Below, in pieces: positions 52,613-62,515 of a stretch of 64,000 nt of DNA. Positions within the stretch are counted from its first letter, which is position 1. Each line of letters opens with the position of its first letter. The position numbers and the translations under genes were made by a program. The notes beneath the pieces are model-generated. The model worked only from the letters and a program-made list of their open reading frames with translations, searched no databases and had not been told where the DNA came from. The stretch comes from Chryseolinea serpens (GTDB taxonomy: Bacteria; Bacteroidota; Bacteroidia; Cytophagales; Cyclobacteriaceae), in assembly GCF_900129725.1 (NCBI RefSeq), contig NZ_FQWQ01000001.1, forward strand, positions 2,790,001 through 2,854,000, given 5' to 3'.

Positions 52613-55579
52613 ATGAACTTTCAGAAAACAAATAACATCTTTGGTTGGGTCGTATTTGTGGTAGCCTTAGTCACCTATTGGCTCACCATGGAAGAAACCG
52701 CCAGCTATTGGGATTGCGGCGAGTTCATCGCCGTGTCCTTTAAGCTCGAGGTTCCGCACCCTCCCGGAGCTCCCCTCTTTCTCTTGATCGGCCGTCTGTT
52801 CTCCTTCCTGGCCCTTGGCGATGTAACCAAAGTGGCCTACTGGATCAACTTCAGCAGCGTGCTGGCCAGCGCCTTTTGCGTGATGTTCCTGTTCTGGTCC
52901 ATCGTGCTCTTCGGCCGCAAGATCATGCGCCTCACCCGCGAAGAAGAGATCACCGACCCCAAGCTCTGGGTGCTCATGGGCGCCGGCCTGGTGGGCTCGC
53001 TGGCCTATACCTTTAGCGACTCCGCCTGGTTCTCGGCCGTCGAAGCGGAAGTGTATGCCATGTCATCGTTCTTCACCGCATTTGTGGTGTGGGCTATGTT
53101 GAAGTGGGACGTGATCGAAGACGAATCCAAAGCCAACCGTTGGTTGCTGCTCATTTTCTATATGGTCGGTCTTTCCATCGGCGTCCACTTGCTCAACCTG
53201 GTGACCATCCCGGCTCTTGCGCTGATCTATTATTTCAAAAAATACCAGCCCACCGTTTGGGGCGTCATCGGCGCCATGATCGTGAGCTTGCTCATCATCT
53301 TCTTCGTAAACGACCTGATCATTCCCGGTCTGCCCACACTGGCCAGCTATTTCGAGATCTATTTTGTGAACAGCCTCGGCCTCCCCTTCGACTCGGGGGT
53401 GATCGTATTCAGCCTGATCCTGCTGGTCGCCCTGGTGTACACCATCTACTACTCCCAAAAACACCAGAAGGTGTTGCTCAACACGTTCGCAAACGCCACA
53501 GCCTTTATCCTTATCGGCTATGCATCGTATGCCCTCGTGCTCGTTCGCTCCTCCTACGATCCTCCGATCGATGAAGATGATCCCTCCGATGTGATGACCT
53601 ACGTCAGCTACCTGAAGCGCGAACAATATGGCAGCCGTCCCTTGCTGTACGGACCCTATTTCACCTCGCAGCCCATCGACATGAAACAAGGCGATGCCAT
53701 CTATAAAAAAGGCAAGACCAGCTACGAGATCAAAGACCACAAATTCGAATATGTGTATGAGCCCGGCACGGAAACGATCCTGCCCCGCATCTGGAGCAGC
53801 GACCCCGACCATGCACAAATCTATCGCGACAACCTCGGCCTCGCCGAAGGCCAGAAACCTACCTTTGGCGACAACCTCAAATTCATGTTCCAGCACCAGA
53901 TCGGCTGGATGTACGTGCGCTACTTCTTCTTCAATTTTGCAGGCCGCGAAAGCGATATCCAGAATGCTGATTGGATCAGCCCGCTGAATTGGTTCGAGAA
54001 GCTGCCGCCCGCACTGGCCGAAAACCGGGGCCGCAACAACTTCTTCATGATCCCTTTCCTGCTCGGCCTGGTGGGCATGTTCTATCAGTCCGTGCACAAC
54101 ACGCGCAATTTTGTGGTGGTCACGCTACTCTTCATCCTCACGGGAGTGGCCCTTGTGATCTACCTCAACTCGCCACCTACCGAACCACGCGAACGTGACT
54201 ACATTTATGCGGGATCGTATTATGCGTTTTGCTTCTGGATAGGATTTGCCGTGATCGCCATGGCCGAAACCTTTGCCAGCTTCACCAAGAACCTGAAAAC
54301 TTCGGCCATCGTTGCCACGGCCCTGGGTCTCACAGCACCGATCCTGATGGGCGCTGCCGGCTGGGATGACCACAACCGCTCGAACCGCTACTTCTCCGTC
54401 GACTCTGCCATCAACTATTTGCAGTCGTGTTCCAAGAACGCCATCCTGTTCACCGGCGGCGACAACGACACGTTCCCCCTGTGGTACTCACAGGAAGTAG
54501 AAGGCGTGCGCACCGACATGCGTGTGATCGTGTTGAGCTACTACAACACCGACTGGTATATCGAGCAAAGCATGCGCAAGGTATATACGTCAGATGCTTT
54601 CCCGTATACGCTCACGGCCGAGAACTACAGCCAGAACGGCCTGAACGACTACCTGCCCTACTACGAGACCGGCATCAAGCAAATGGACCTGCACAAATTC
54701 CTTGACCTGGTGAAGACCAACAACAGGAGCTTGCTGCACCCCAACTACAGTGGTTCACGCAACATGCTCCCCTCCAAAGAGATTGTGCTGAAAGTGGACG
54801 TTGAAAAGGTGAAGGCCCTCGGCATCATTCCCGAAGGCATGGACAGCCTCATCGTTCCCGAAATGCATTTCAAAGTGCGCGGCGGCGGACTGGAGAAAAA
54901 GGATCTCGCCATGCTCGACGTGCTGGCCACGGCCAACTGGGAACGCCCTCTGTATGTGAACAACACATCACTGGCACAATTCAACGTGGACCTCAGCCGC
55001 TACGTGGTACAGGAAGGCAACGCCTATCGCATTCTTCCGGTGTACAACCCGCGTCCGTTCAATCAACAGGAGTTGGTGAACACCAAGGTCAGCACCGAAA
55101 ACATGCTGAAGAAATTCCAGTTCCGCAACCTGGATAATCCCAAGGTGTACTACAACCAGGACTATCGCAACTTTGTGCTCAACCACCGGAGCAGCTTCAA
55201 CTCCCTGGCACAATTCCTCTTGCTGCAGGGCGACACCGCCAAGGCCCGCGAAGTATTGTTGTTTGCCCTGGCCAAAATGCCCGATGCGTCTATCCCCTAC
55301 GACTACACGAATGCACAAACCCTCGGCATGTTGTTCGAAGTGGGTGAGAAGGAGAAAGCCCTGGAGATCGCCAACGTGATGAGCAAACGCGCCGACGAGT
55401 TGGCTACGTACTATATCACCAAGCGCGACTTCGGCCGCGAACTGCAGGTGAACATCGTCATCCTGGGCGAATTGCAACAAGTGCTCTACAAATATGGAGA
55501 AGCAGACCTGGCCAAGAAAATCGAAGAAGCCTACGAAAAACACGCCGGCGTCTTCCAGAGTCGTGGCGGTGGATTCTAA
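52613..55579 (+). CDS. DUF2723 / GT117-type membrane glycosyltransferase
   Basis: 988 residues from MNFQKTNNIFGWV at 52613. The N-terminal half has about ten membrane helices and the DUF2723 signature TASYWDCGEFIAVSFKLEV-PHPPGAP, including the acidic DxxE pair of GT-C folds. The second half is soluble with periplasmic segments (FTGGDNDTFPLWY) and helical repeats near the end. This family is widespread in Bacteroidota and classed as GT117; roles in protein or glycan glycosylation have been proposed. A strong terminator follows. Confidence 0.85.
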   Translation: MNFQKTNNIFGWVVFVVALVTYWLTMEETASYWDCGEFIAVSFKLEVPHPPGAPLFLLIGRLFSFLALGDVTKVAYWINFSSVLASAFCVMFLFWSIVLFGRKIMRLTREEEITDPKLWVLMGAGLVGSLAYTFSDSAWFSAVEAEVYAMSSFFTAFVVWAMLKWDVIEDESKANRWLLLIFYMVGLSIGVHLLNLVTIPALALIYYFKKYQPTVWGVIGAMIVSLLIIFFVNDLIIPGLPTLASYFEIYFVNSLGLPFDSGVIVFSLILLVALVYTIYYSQKHQKVLLNTFANATAFILIGYASYALVLVRSSYDPPIDEDDPSDVMTYVSYLKREQYGSRPLLYGPYFTSQPIDMKQGDAIYKKGKTSYEIKDHKFEYVYEPGTETILPRIWSSDPDHAQIYRDNLGLAEGQKPTFGDNLKFMFQHQIGWMYVRYFFFNFAGRESDIQNADWISPLNWFEKLPPALAENRGRNNFFMIPFLLGLVGMFYQSVHNTRNFVVVTLLFILTGVALVIYLNSPPTEPRERDYIYAGSYYAFCFWIGFAVIAMAETFASFTKNLKTSAIVATALGLTAPILMGAAGWDDHNRSNRYFSVDSAINYLQSCSKNAILFTGGDNDTFPLWYSQEVEGVRTDMRVIVLSYYNTDWYIEQSMRKVYTSDAFPYTLTAENYSQNGLNDYLPYYETGIKQMDLHKFLDLVKTNNRSLLHPNYSGSRNMLPSKEIVLKVDVEKVKALGIIPEGMDSLIVPEMHFKVRGGGLEKKDLAMLDVLATANWERPLYVNNTSLAQFNVDLSRYVVQEGNAYRILPVYNPRPFNQQELVNTKVSTENMLKKFQFRNLDNPKVYYNQDYRNFVLNHRSSFNSLAQFLLLQGDTAKAREVLLFALAKMPDASIPYDYTNAQTLGMLFEVGEKEKALEIANVMSKRADELATYYITKRDFGRELQVNIVILGELQQVLYKYGEADLAKKIEEAYEKHAGVFQSRGGGF

Positions 55580-55592
55580 CCGCTACCCTACT

Positions 55593-55637
55593 AAAAAAAT
55601 GAGAGGCTGCCCGAAAAGGCAGCCTCTCATTTTTTTT
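55593..55637 (+). terminator. Rho-independent terminator
   Basis: GAGAGGCTGCC/GGCAGCCTCTC (55601-55611 with 55618-55628) with loop CGAAAA, A's before and a nine-base T run after. It is bidirectional between the GT117-type gene and the convergent acyltransferase gene. Confidence 0.92.
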
Positions 55638-55702
55638 AGCACCAGCTTCACCGTGCTCTTCGGCGAACCCTTGGCCATCGCCGCGCAAGTCTATCCGTGG
55701 GC

Positions 55703-56800
55703 TTATGCCTCCGGGGCAACCTTTTCGGCCGGCGTCACCTCCGACGAAAACTTTGCTTTCATCCGAAGGAACGGTTTCTCGATGAGGTGATACGATCCCA
55801 TCGCAGCTAAGAAAATCAACACGGTATTCTGGGGGAACCTGTGGATCCAATCCTCGGGACCATCCAATGCCCACATAAAAAATTGCTGCCATAAGTAAAT
55901 ACTATACGACAACACGCCGATGTAATCCATGACCCGGCTGTTGAGCAACCTAAACCAAAGCCCCCGGGGACCAAAGACAGAATACAGCAGGATGAGGGCG
56001 ATGAGAACATTCGCTAAGGTCCCATACGTCAGGCCCAGGGGAATCAGAACGAAATCCAATCCCACCTTCGACAAAAGAAAGGGCATGTCGGGCAACGCCA
56101 GGATGGCGACCGTTGCAAAAACAAAAATGGCCGTCCAATACGCGCTGAACCTCGCTACGATTTCTTCCTTATACAAAGCCAGCAAGCACCCCAGGGCAAT
56201 GCCGTCAATCCGGGTAAAAACCGTCAACTCGCTATGCCACGCCACGGGATAAAAATGAAACCCGATCCGGATGAGCGGCACCAGAACAATCAAGAGAAGA
56301 GCGATTCTTTTTCTGAAGGCATCGCCAACCATAAAAACCAGCGGCCAAAACAAATAAAAGGTCTCCTCCACACTCAGTGACCAGAAGTGACTGGTATACC
56401 AATCGTCGTAATAAAATTGTTTTGTGAAGGTCAGCGAGGTTATCCAGGACAACGCGTTGAAATGAAAATACCCGGCCAGCTGAAGGATAAAATATACCAG
56501 CAGAACAAAGTAATAAGCCGGAAATATTCGTAAGGATCTCCGGATATAGAATTTCTTAAAAGAGATGGTTCCCGTCCGTTGCTCCTCATCGAGTAGCAAG
56601 CTGGTGATGAGAAACCCTGAAACGACGAAAAAGACGTTTACACCGAAGTGGTGGTTCAGCAAAAAATATTTTACCAGGTTCAGCACCCGGTTGTCTTCCT
56701 TCCAAAACTGGAAAATATTACTGGTCAGATTCAGGTGTCCCATCACGACCAGCAAAATACTGATCGCACGGAGCCCATTGATACTTGGATATTTCCGCAT
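55703..56800 (-). CDS. Acyltransferase-3 family (OafA/YrhL-like) membrane protein
   Basis: 365 residues with about ten helices. The start PSINGLRAISILLVVMGHLNL contains the family's R-x10-H motif (GLRAIS...GH), and FVVSGFLITSLLLDEE plus FYIRRSLRIFPAYY are typical. Such enzymes O-acetylate sugars of LPS, capsule or peptidoglycan. The position next to envelope-glycan genes fits that role; the substrate is not known. Confidence 0.88.
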   Translation of the reverse strand: MRKYPSINGLRAISILLVVMGHLNLTSNIFQFWKEDNRVLNLVKYFLLNHHFGVNVFFVVSGFLITSLLLDEEQRTGTISFKKFYIRRSLRIFPAYYFVLLVYFILQLAGYFHFNALSWITSLTFTKQFYYDDWYTSHFWSLSVEETFYLFWPLVFMVGDAFRKRIALLLIVLVPLIRIGFHFYPVAWHSELTVFTRIDGIALGCLLALYKEEIVARFSAYWTAIFVFATVAILALPDMPFLLSKVGLDFVLIPLGLTYGTLANVLIALILLYSVFGPRGLWFRLLNSRVMDYIGVLSYSIYLWQQFFMWALDGPEDWIHRFPQNTVLIFLAAMGSYHLIEKPFLRMKAKFSSEVTPAEKVAPEA

Positions 56801-56830
56801 GGGAATTTAGATGTATCGCGTCAATGCTCC

Positions 56831-56868
56831 TGAAAAAACACAGCCCGGCAGTAGGTCCGCCGGGCTGT
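56831..56868 (-). terminator. Rho-independent terminator of lpd
   Basis: On the - strand a 10-bp stem ACAGCCCGGC/GCCGGGCTGT with a 9-base loop is followed by G-TTTTTT. It lies 31 bases after the lpd stop codon. Confidence 0.88.
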
Positions 56869-56898
56869 TGGTATAGTTCAGGATGTTTTCCAAATGGC

Positions 56899-58290
56899 CT
56901 ACAAGTGGATCACCTCTCCATAGGCCGCCGCAGCAGCTTCCATGATCGCCTCGCTCATGGTCGGGTGCGGGTGAACAGACTTGATGATCTCGTGACCGGT
57001 GGTCTCCAGCTTGCGGGCCACGACCACTTCGGCAATCATTTCTGTTACGTTGGCACCGATGAAGTGCGCGCCCAGCCATTCGCCGTATTTGGCATCGAAG
57101 ATCAGTTTCACAAAGCCGTCGGGAGCGCCGGCAGCCTTCGCTTTACCGGAGGCCGTGAAGGGAAACTTACCTACTTTGATTTCATAGCCAGCCTTCTTGG
57201 CAGCTTCTTCCGTCAGCCCCACAGACGCGATCTCTGGCGAGCAATAGGTACATCCCGGAAGGTTGTTATAATTCAACGGCTCAGGATTCTGACCGGCAAT
57301 TTTCTCCACGCAAATAATGCCTTCAGCAGAAGCCACGTGCGCTAAGGCAGGGCCTTTCACAATATCACCGATGGCATAAACGCCCGGCACGTTGGTCTTG
57401 TAGAAATCATCCACCAGCACACGACCTTTGTCGGTTTTCACACCCACTTCTTCCAGGCCAATACCCTCCAGGTTGGTGGACACGCCAACAGCAGAAAGCA
57501 CGATGTCGGCTTCGATCTTGATCTCACCATCCGGGGTCTTCACGGTAGCCACACAACCGGCACCCGAGGTATCTACCTTGGTTACTTCGGAGTTCACATA
57601 GATCTTCATGCCGGCCTTTTTGAACGATTTGTCCAAAGCCTTCGACACTTCTTCGTCCTCTACCGGCACAACGCGGGGAAGGAACTCCACGATCGTGACT
57701 TCCGAGCCGAGGGTGTTATAGAAGTAAGCGAACTCCACACCAATGGCACCGCTGCCCACCACTAACAATTTCTTAGGCAGTTTATCGAGGATCATGGCCT
57801 CGCGATAGCCGATAATTTTCTTGCCGTCGATTTTCAGATTGGGCAATTCACGCGAGCGGCCGCCCGTGGCCACGATGATGTTCTTGGCCTCGTATTCGGT
57901 CTTCTTGCCCTCGGCGTCCGTCACTTCCACTTTGCCGCCTTTCTTCAGTTTCCCGAAGCCCAGCAATTGATCGATCTTATTTTTCTTAAAAAGGAACTGC
58001 ACACCCTTGCTCATGCCGGCCGCCACCTCGCGACTGCGCTTCACCATGCCGGTGATGTCGGCACTGGAGTCTTTCACCTCTATTCCATAATCCTTTGCAT
58101 GCTTGATGTATTCAAAAACATTGGCGCTTTTCAGCAACGCTTTGGTGGGGATACAGCCCCAGTTAAGGCATATGCCGCCCAGTTCCGCCTTCTCCACCAC
58201 GCCCACTTTGAGGCCCAGCTGAGAGGCCCGGATAGCCGCAACGTAACCGCCTGGGCCACTGCCGATCACGATCAGATCATATTTTGACAT
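56899..58290 (-). CDS. lpd: Dihydrolipoyl dehydrogenase
   Basis: 463 residues from MSKYDLIVIGSGPGG at 58290; an in-frame extension to 58428 lacks family similarity. FAD site GSGPGGYVAA, redox-active disulphide C41/C46 (GGICLNWGCIPTK), NAD site VVGSGAIGVEFA, second FAD segment VYAIGDIVKGPALAH and the catalytic His-Glu in HPHPTMSEAIMEA are all present. It is the E3 component of pyruvate and 2-oxoglutarate dehydrogenase complexes. A complete promoter (58316-58345) and a terminator flank it, so it is monocistronic. Confidence 0.95.
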   Translation of the reverse strand: MSKYDLIVIGSGPGGYVAAIRASQLGLKVGVVEKAELGGICLNWGCIPTKALLKSANVFEYIKHAKDYGIEVKDSSADITGMVKRSREVAAGMSKGVQFLFKKNKIDQLLGFGKLKKGGKVEVTDAEGKKTEYEAKNIIVATGGRSRELPNLKIDGKKIIGYREAMILDKLPKKLLVVGSGAIGVEFAYFYNTLGSEVTIVEFLPRVVPVEDEEVSKALDKSFKKAGMKIYVNSEVTKVDTSGAGCVATVKTPDGEIKIEADIVLSAVGVSTNLEGIGLEEVGVKTDKGRVLVDDFYKTNVPGVYAIGDIVKGPALAHVASAEGIICVEKIAGQNPEPLNYNNLPGCTYCSPEIASVGLTEEAAKKAGYEIKVGKFPFTASGKAKAAGAPDGFVKLIFDAKYGEWLGAHFIGANVTEMIAEVVVARKLETTGHEIIKSVHPHPTMSEAIMEAAAAAYGEVIHL

Positions 58291-58315
58291 AGTATTGTAT
58301 TTTAAAATTCGCTGC

Positions 58316-58345
58316 CAAAGATAAACCGGAGATCGCGCTTTCAAA
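58316..58345 (-). promoter_or_regulatory. Bacteroidota promoter of lpd
   Basis: On the - strand TTTG (58345-58342) and TATCTTTG (58323-58316) are separated by 18 bases, both matching the Bacteroidota -33/-7 consensus. The -7 box ends 25 bases before the lpd ATG. Confidence 0.7.
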
Positions 58346-58473
58346 AAGTTTACAATTTTTAATAGAAATCCCGGCCCGGCGGGTCCGGTATAATGAATTT
58401 TAAGAGAATTGGCTATTTTTAGGCGCAAACTGAGAAACTAAACCCTCGTCCCCCCGCGGGCCACAAGACTTTT

Positions 58474-59220
58474 ATGAAACTGCTACAAGGAAAAACCGCC
58501 CTCGTAACCGGGGCCTCCAAGGGAATTGGACGATCTATTGCCTTACAATATGCCGAACAGGGCGCCAATGTGGCCTTCACCTACCTTTCGAGCGTAGAGC
58601 AAGGCCAGGCCCTGGAAGCTGAGCTCACCAGCAAAGGTGTAAAAGCGAAAGGCTATCGGTCCGACGCCTCCGACTACGCCCAGGCCGAAAAACTGGTCAA
58701 CGACGTCATTGCCGACTTCGGCTCGCTGGACGTGCTCATCAACAACGCCGGCATCACCCAAGACACCCTGCTGCTCCGCATGAGTGAAGAAATGTGGGAC
58801 AAAGTCATTGCCGTAAACCTCAAGTCCTGCTTCAACACCGTGAAAGCCGCCACCAAGCAAATGATGAAGCAAAAAAAGGGCTCCATTATTAATATGACCT
58901 CTGTCGTCGGCATCAAAGGCAACGCCGGCCAGGCCAACTATGCCGCCTCCAAGGCAGGCATCATCGGCTTCACCAAGTCGGTGGCGCTGGAGCTGGGCTC
59001 ACGAGGCATCCGTTCCAATGCGGTGGCTCCCGGTTTCATCGAAACCGAAATGACCGGCAAGCTGGACGAAAAAACCGTCCAAACCTGGCGCGATGCCATC
59101 CCGCTGAAACGCGGCGGCCGCCCCGAAGACGTTGCCGATGCGTGCGTGTTCTTGGGATCGGATATGTCGTCTTATATATCCGGACAGGTGCTGCAAGTGG
59201 ATGGTGGGATGCTGACGTAA
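58474..59220 (+). CDS. fabG: 3-oxoacyl-[acyl-carrier-protein] reductase FabG
   Basis: 248 residues, a classical SDR. The cofactor motif is TGASKGIG near residue 12, with NNAG in LDVLINNAGITQD and the catalytic Ser-Tyr-Lys in MTSVVGIKGNAGQANYAASK. VAPGFIETEMTGKLDEK and the ending GQVLQVDGGMLT are typical of FabG, which reduces beta-ketoacyl-ACP with NADPH in fatty acid elongation. Divergent from lpd; convergent with the higBA module. Confidence 0.93.
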   Translation: MKLLQGKTALVTGASKGIGRSIALQYAEQGANVAFTYLSSVEQGQALEAELTSKGVKAKGYRSDASDYAQAEKLVNDVIADFGSLDVLINNAGITQDTLLLRMSEEMWDKVIAVNLKSCFNTVKAATKQMMKQKKGSIINMTSVVGIKGNAGQANYAASKAGIIGFTKSVALELGSRGIRSNAVAPGFIETEMTGKLDEKTVQTWRDAIPLKRGGRPEDVADACVFLGSDMSSYISGQVLQVDGGMLT

Positions 59221-59236
59221 GTCGAGTCGATCTTCT

Positions 59237-59656
59237 TCAAGAGTATCGTAACCCAACCGTCGTTGTACTCGGCGTTTTTTGCACTTTCAATTTATAAGGC
59301 CTGTTAAAAGCCTCCTGCGAAATTTTAAAGTGATCGGCCAACTTACGGATGATCTCCTTGGAAAGTCCTTTTTTGTAGTTCAGAATATCGGAGATCAAAC
59401 CCTTGCTCACACCGAGGATCTCCACAAGATCTTTTGCCTTCAAATCATGTTGCTCGAGTAAACCATGAAGCAATGCGATCGGATCAGCATCGAGAAGAGT
59501 GTTGTGTTTTTCATCCCACTTCTCGATCAAAAGGGTCAGCAATTCAATTTCATCTTTGAACGCCTTGCTTTTGGGACTCGAAACGAGACCTTCGAGAATG
59601 TCGGCGTATTCGTAGTACTGCCGTTTTGATTTTACCACTTTATATTTGAGTGCCAT
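59237..59656 (-). CDS. higA: HigA-type antitoxin (HTH)
   Basis: 139 residues. The Xre-type helix-turn-helix (EQHDLKAKDLVEILGVSKGLISDILNYKKGLS) follows a helical N-terminal part, and KLADHFKISQEAF closes it; this matches the HigA antitoxin layout. The toxin gene ends 1 base before its start, giving the toxin-first order usual for higBA. It should neutralise HigB and repress the promoter, where a near-perfect dyad (60015-60037) is present. Confidence 0.85.
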   Translation of the reverse strand: MALKYKVVKSKRQYYEYADILEGLVSSPKSKAFKDEIELLTLLIEKWDEKHNTLLDADPIALLHGLLEQHDLKAKDLVEILGVSKGLISDILNYKKGLSKEIIRKLADHFKISQEAFNRPYKLKVQKTPSTTTVGLRYS

Positions 59657-59657
59657 G

Positions 59658-59999
59658 TTAATACTGTTTTACAGTGTATTGATCTCCCTTACTACATAAG
59701 GCGGAATATTCCGCATGCGTTCCTATCCAGCAGATAAACAAATGAACCTGGGTTTCCCCAAAAGCATATTTACAAATCATCCGATAGGCATTCCCTGCAA
59801 TATCAAAAACCACCCGGCTACAACCTTTGCCTAATACATCGGCCGCCCCAAATGTTTTCTTTATATCAGGGGGGATCGCCCAGTCTGCAAATTTGATGGC
59901 CGTTAGCCACAGCTCAAAGGAAGACCGGCTCCTGGCATTTTCTTCCACAAATTTCCGGATGGTCTCTTTCCTGATCAAATGAACCTTCATCTCAACCAA
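59658..59999 (-). CDS. higB: HigB-type mRNA interferase toxin
   Basis: 113 residues; MKVHLIRKETIRKF at 59990 is an alternative start. The pattern LIRKETIRKFVEENARSRSSFELWL, ADVLGKGCSRVVFDIAGNAYRMICKY and HLFICWIGTHAEYSAL matches the HigB/RelE-fold toxins of the HigB family that cleave mRNA on the ribosome. The closing H-x-Y segment near the active site is intact, so the toxin is probably functional. Paired with higA downstream. Confidence 0.87.
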   Translation of the reverse strand: MVEMKVHLIRKETIRKFVEENARSRSSFELWLTAIKFADWAIPPDIKKTFGAADVLGKGCSRVVFDIAGNAYRMICKYAFGETQVHLFICWIGTHAEYSALCSKGDQYTVKQY

Positions 60000-60014
60000 C
60001 GTTTAAAGTTACCA

Positions 60015-60037
60015 AAAGTTCACGTTTTGTAAACTTT
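60015..60037. promoter_or_regulatory. Candidate HigA operator
   Basis: AAAGTTCAC-GTTTT-GTAAACTTT is an inverted repeat with 8 of 9 matching pairs, 15 bases upstream of the longest higB start. HigA-type antitoxins bind such dyads to autoregulate their operon. Confidence 0.45.
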
Positions 60038-60073
60038 TTCTCCAAATTTTTTTTCGCTCATTAATTTTACAAC

Positions 60074-60090
60074 TTATGACATCGTCATAA
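60074..60090. promoter_or_regulatory. Palindrome TTATGAC-ATC-GTCATAA
   Basis: A perfect 7-bp inverted repeat with a 3-base spacer in the divergent gap between higB and the DinB-family gene. It may be an operator for either gene; nothing else identifies its regulator. Confidence 0.35.
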
Positions 60091-60171
60091 AAGTGAATCG
60101 AAAAGAATTTTCATCCATCAAAACCTTTGCGCTTCGCTTACGTCTTTGCTTTAAACAGATCGTCACCACCA

Positions 60172-60627
60172 ATGCAAAACGAGCTACCCAACCTCGCCCT
60201 CCTCCTCCAACGCTCTTTTAAAAAGAACGCGTGGCACGGCCCTTCCGTAAGAGAATCCCTGGAAAACCTCACGCCGGAGCTGGCACAGAAGAGAATCCCC
60301 GGAACGCACAGCATCATCGAGCTGGTGGCGCACATGACTTCGTGGAGAATGTTCGTTGTCAAGCGTCTTCAAGGCGACGCCGATTTTAAAGTCTCAGACG
60401 AAGCCAACTTCCCGGCCGCTACCGACTGGGTTGCCACCCTCAACGCATTGGAGGAAAGTCACACCCAGCTTATGGAAGCCCTCAAGTCCTTTCCCGAGCA
60501 CAAATTGCACGAAACCGTACCCAATGCGTCGGCCCCCTACTCATTTTATATCCTCCTCCACGGCATCGTGCACCATGATTTGTACCACACCGGGCAGATC
60601 ATGCTCATCCGGAGAGCGGAGCTATAA
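60172..60627 (+). CDS. DinB-family metal-dependent enzyme
   Basis: 151 residues from MQNELPNLALLLQRSF at 60172. It is a four-helix DinB fold with metal-ligand histidines H54 (LVAHMTSW) and the C-terminal cluster HGIVHHDLYHTGQ (H130-H139). DinB-superfamily members include thiol transferases such as bacillithiol transferase BstA; given the presence of bshA 40 kb away, a thiol-transferase role is possible but unproven. The gene after it is the leader ORF of the methionine operon. Confidence 0.82.
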   Translation: MQNELPNLALLLQRSFKKNAWHGPSVRESLENLTPELAQKRIPGTHSIIELVAHMTSWRMFVVKRLQGDADFKVSDEANFPAATDWVATLNALEESHTQLMEALKSFPEHKLHETVPNASAPYSFYILLHGIVHHDLYHTGQIMLIRRAEL

Positions 60628-60717
60628 CAAACGTTTTAACTCACCCAGAACGCCGTATTTTCAGGGACCGGCCTAACATTTGTCAGCATCGCCACAACAA
60701 AAAAAGTTATCGTGCAG

Positions 60718-60749
60718 TTTGGAAACCTAGCTTTCAGGCTCTACGTTTG
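60718..60749 (+). promoter_or_regulatory. Promoter of the SAM-leader/met operon
   Basis: TTTG (60718-60721), a 20-base spacer and a perfect TACGTTTG (60742-60749) match the Bacteroidota -33/-7 consensus. Transcription should begin near 60755, about 25 bases before the riboswitch aptamer, giving a leader of roughly 410 bases before metY. Confidence 0.75.
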
Positions 60750-60780
60750 TGGTATCAAAGTCGAATAAGCGCATTTCAGC

Positions 60781-60894
60781 TTAATCGCTTTATAAAGAAG
60801 CGTGGAGAGACAGGCTCTAAGAAACGCTAGCAACCTCCTAAAAAAGAAAGGTGCTAAATCCTGATCCGCCAAGGCGGAAAATATAAACGGTTAA
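60781..60894 (+). promoter_or_regulatory. SAM-I (S-box) riboswitch
   Basis: All core elements are visible. P1 5' strand 60781-60793 pairs with 60883-60894 (12 bp with one bulged C at 60788). The AAGA turn and GTGGAGAGA (60795-60810) follow, P2 AGCG with CGCT, AGAG/CTCT in the P2 arm, then GCAACC (60830-60835). The P3 arm is ACC...GGT (60833-60852), followed by GCTAAATCCTG. P4 is TCCGCC-AA-GGCGGA (60865-60878), followed by AAAATATAAA. This is the conserved S-box architecture that binds S-adenosylmethionine. No terminator hairpin follows; the aptamer instead ends 3 bases before the ATG of the cysteine-rich leader ORF, suggesting translational control of that ORF. Genes downstream are for methionine synthesis, as expected. 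Confidence 0.92.
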
Positions 60895-60897
60895 AAA

Positions 60898-61038
60898 ATG
60901 AAGAAAATCATTCACACCATCATCTCGGGATCAAGCGTACAACGCTTGCGTGCTTATTTCGAAAACCTCTATCATTCTATTGACAGCTACATTAACGGCG
61001 ACATTTGCATGTGCTGTTGTTGTGCGTGCTGTTGCTGA
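60898..61038 (+). CDS. Cysteine-rich leader peptide between SAM riboswitch and metY
   Basis: A 46-codon ORF, too short for standard ORF calling. ATG at 60898 is 3 bases after the riboswitch P1 stem; TGA is at 61036-61038. The first 36 residues are ordinary (MKKIIHTIISG, then a helical, weakly basic middle, then SYINGDI). The last ten are CMCCCCACCC, eight cysteines encoded by a mix of TGC and TGT. Placement between a SAM-sensing aptamer and a sulfhydrylase gene, with Cys codons at the very end, is what a cysteine-responsive attenuation peptide would look like; polycysteine leaders of this logic are known in mycobacteria. Alternatively it is a tiny metal-binding protein. Confidence 0.7.
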   Translation: MKKIIHTIISGSSVQRLRAYFENLYHSIDSYINGDICMCCCCACCC

Positions 61039-62491
<1,453 letters not shown>

Positions 62492-62515
62492 TTAAAGTAA
62501 GTATAAAAAGTCTCT

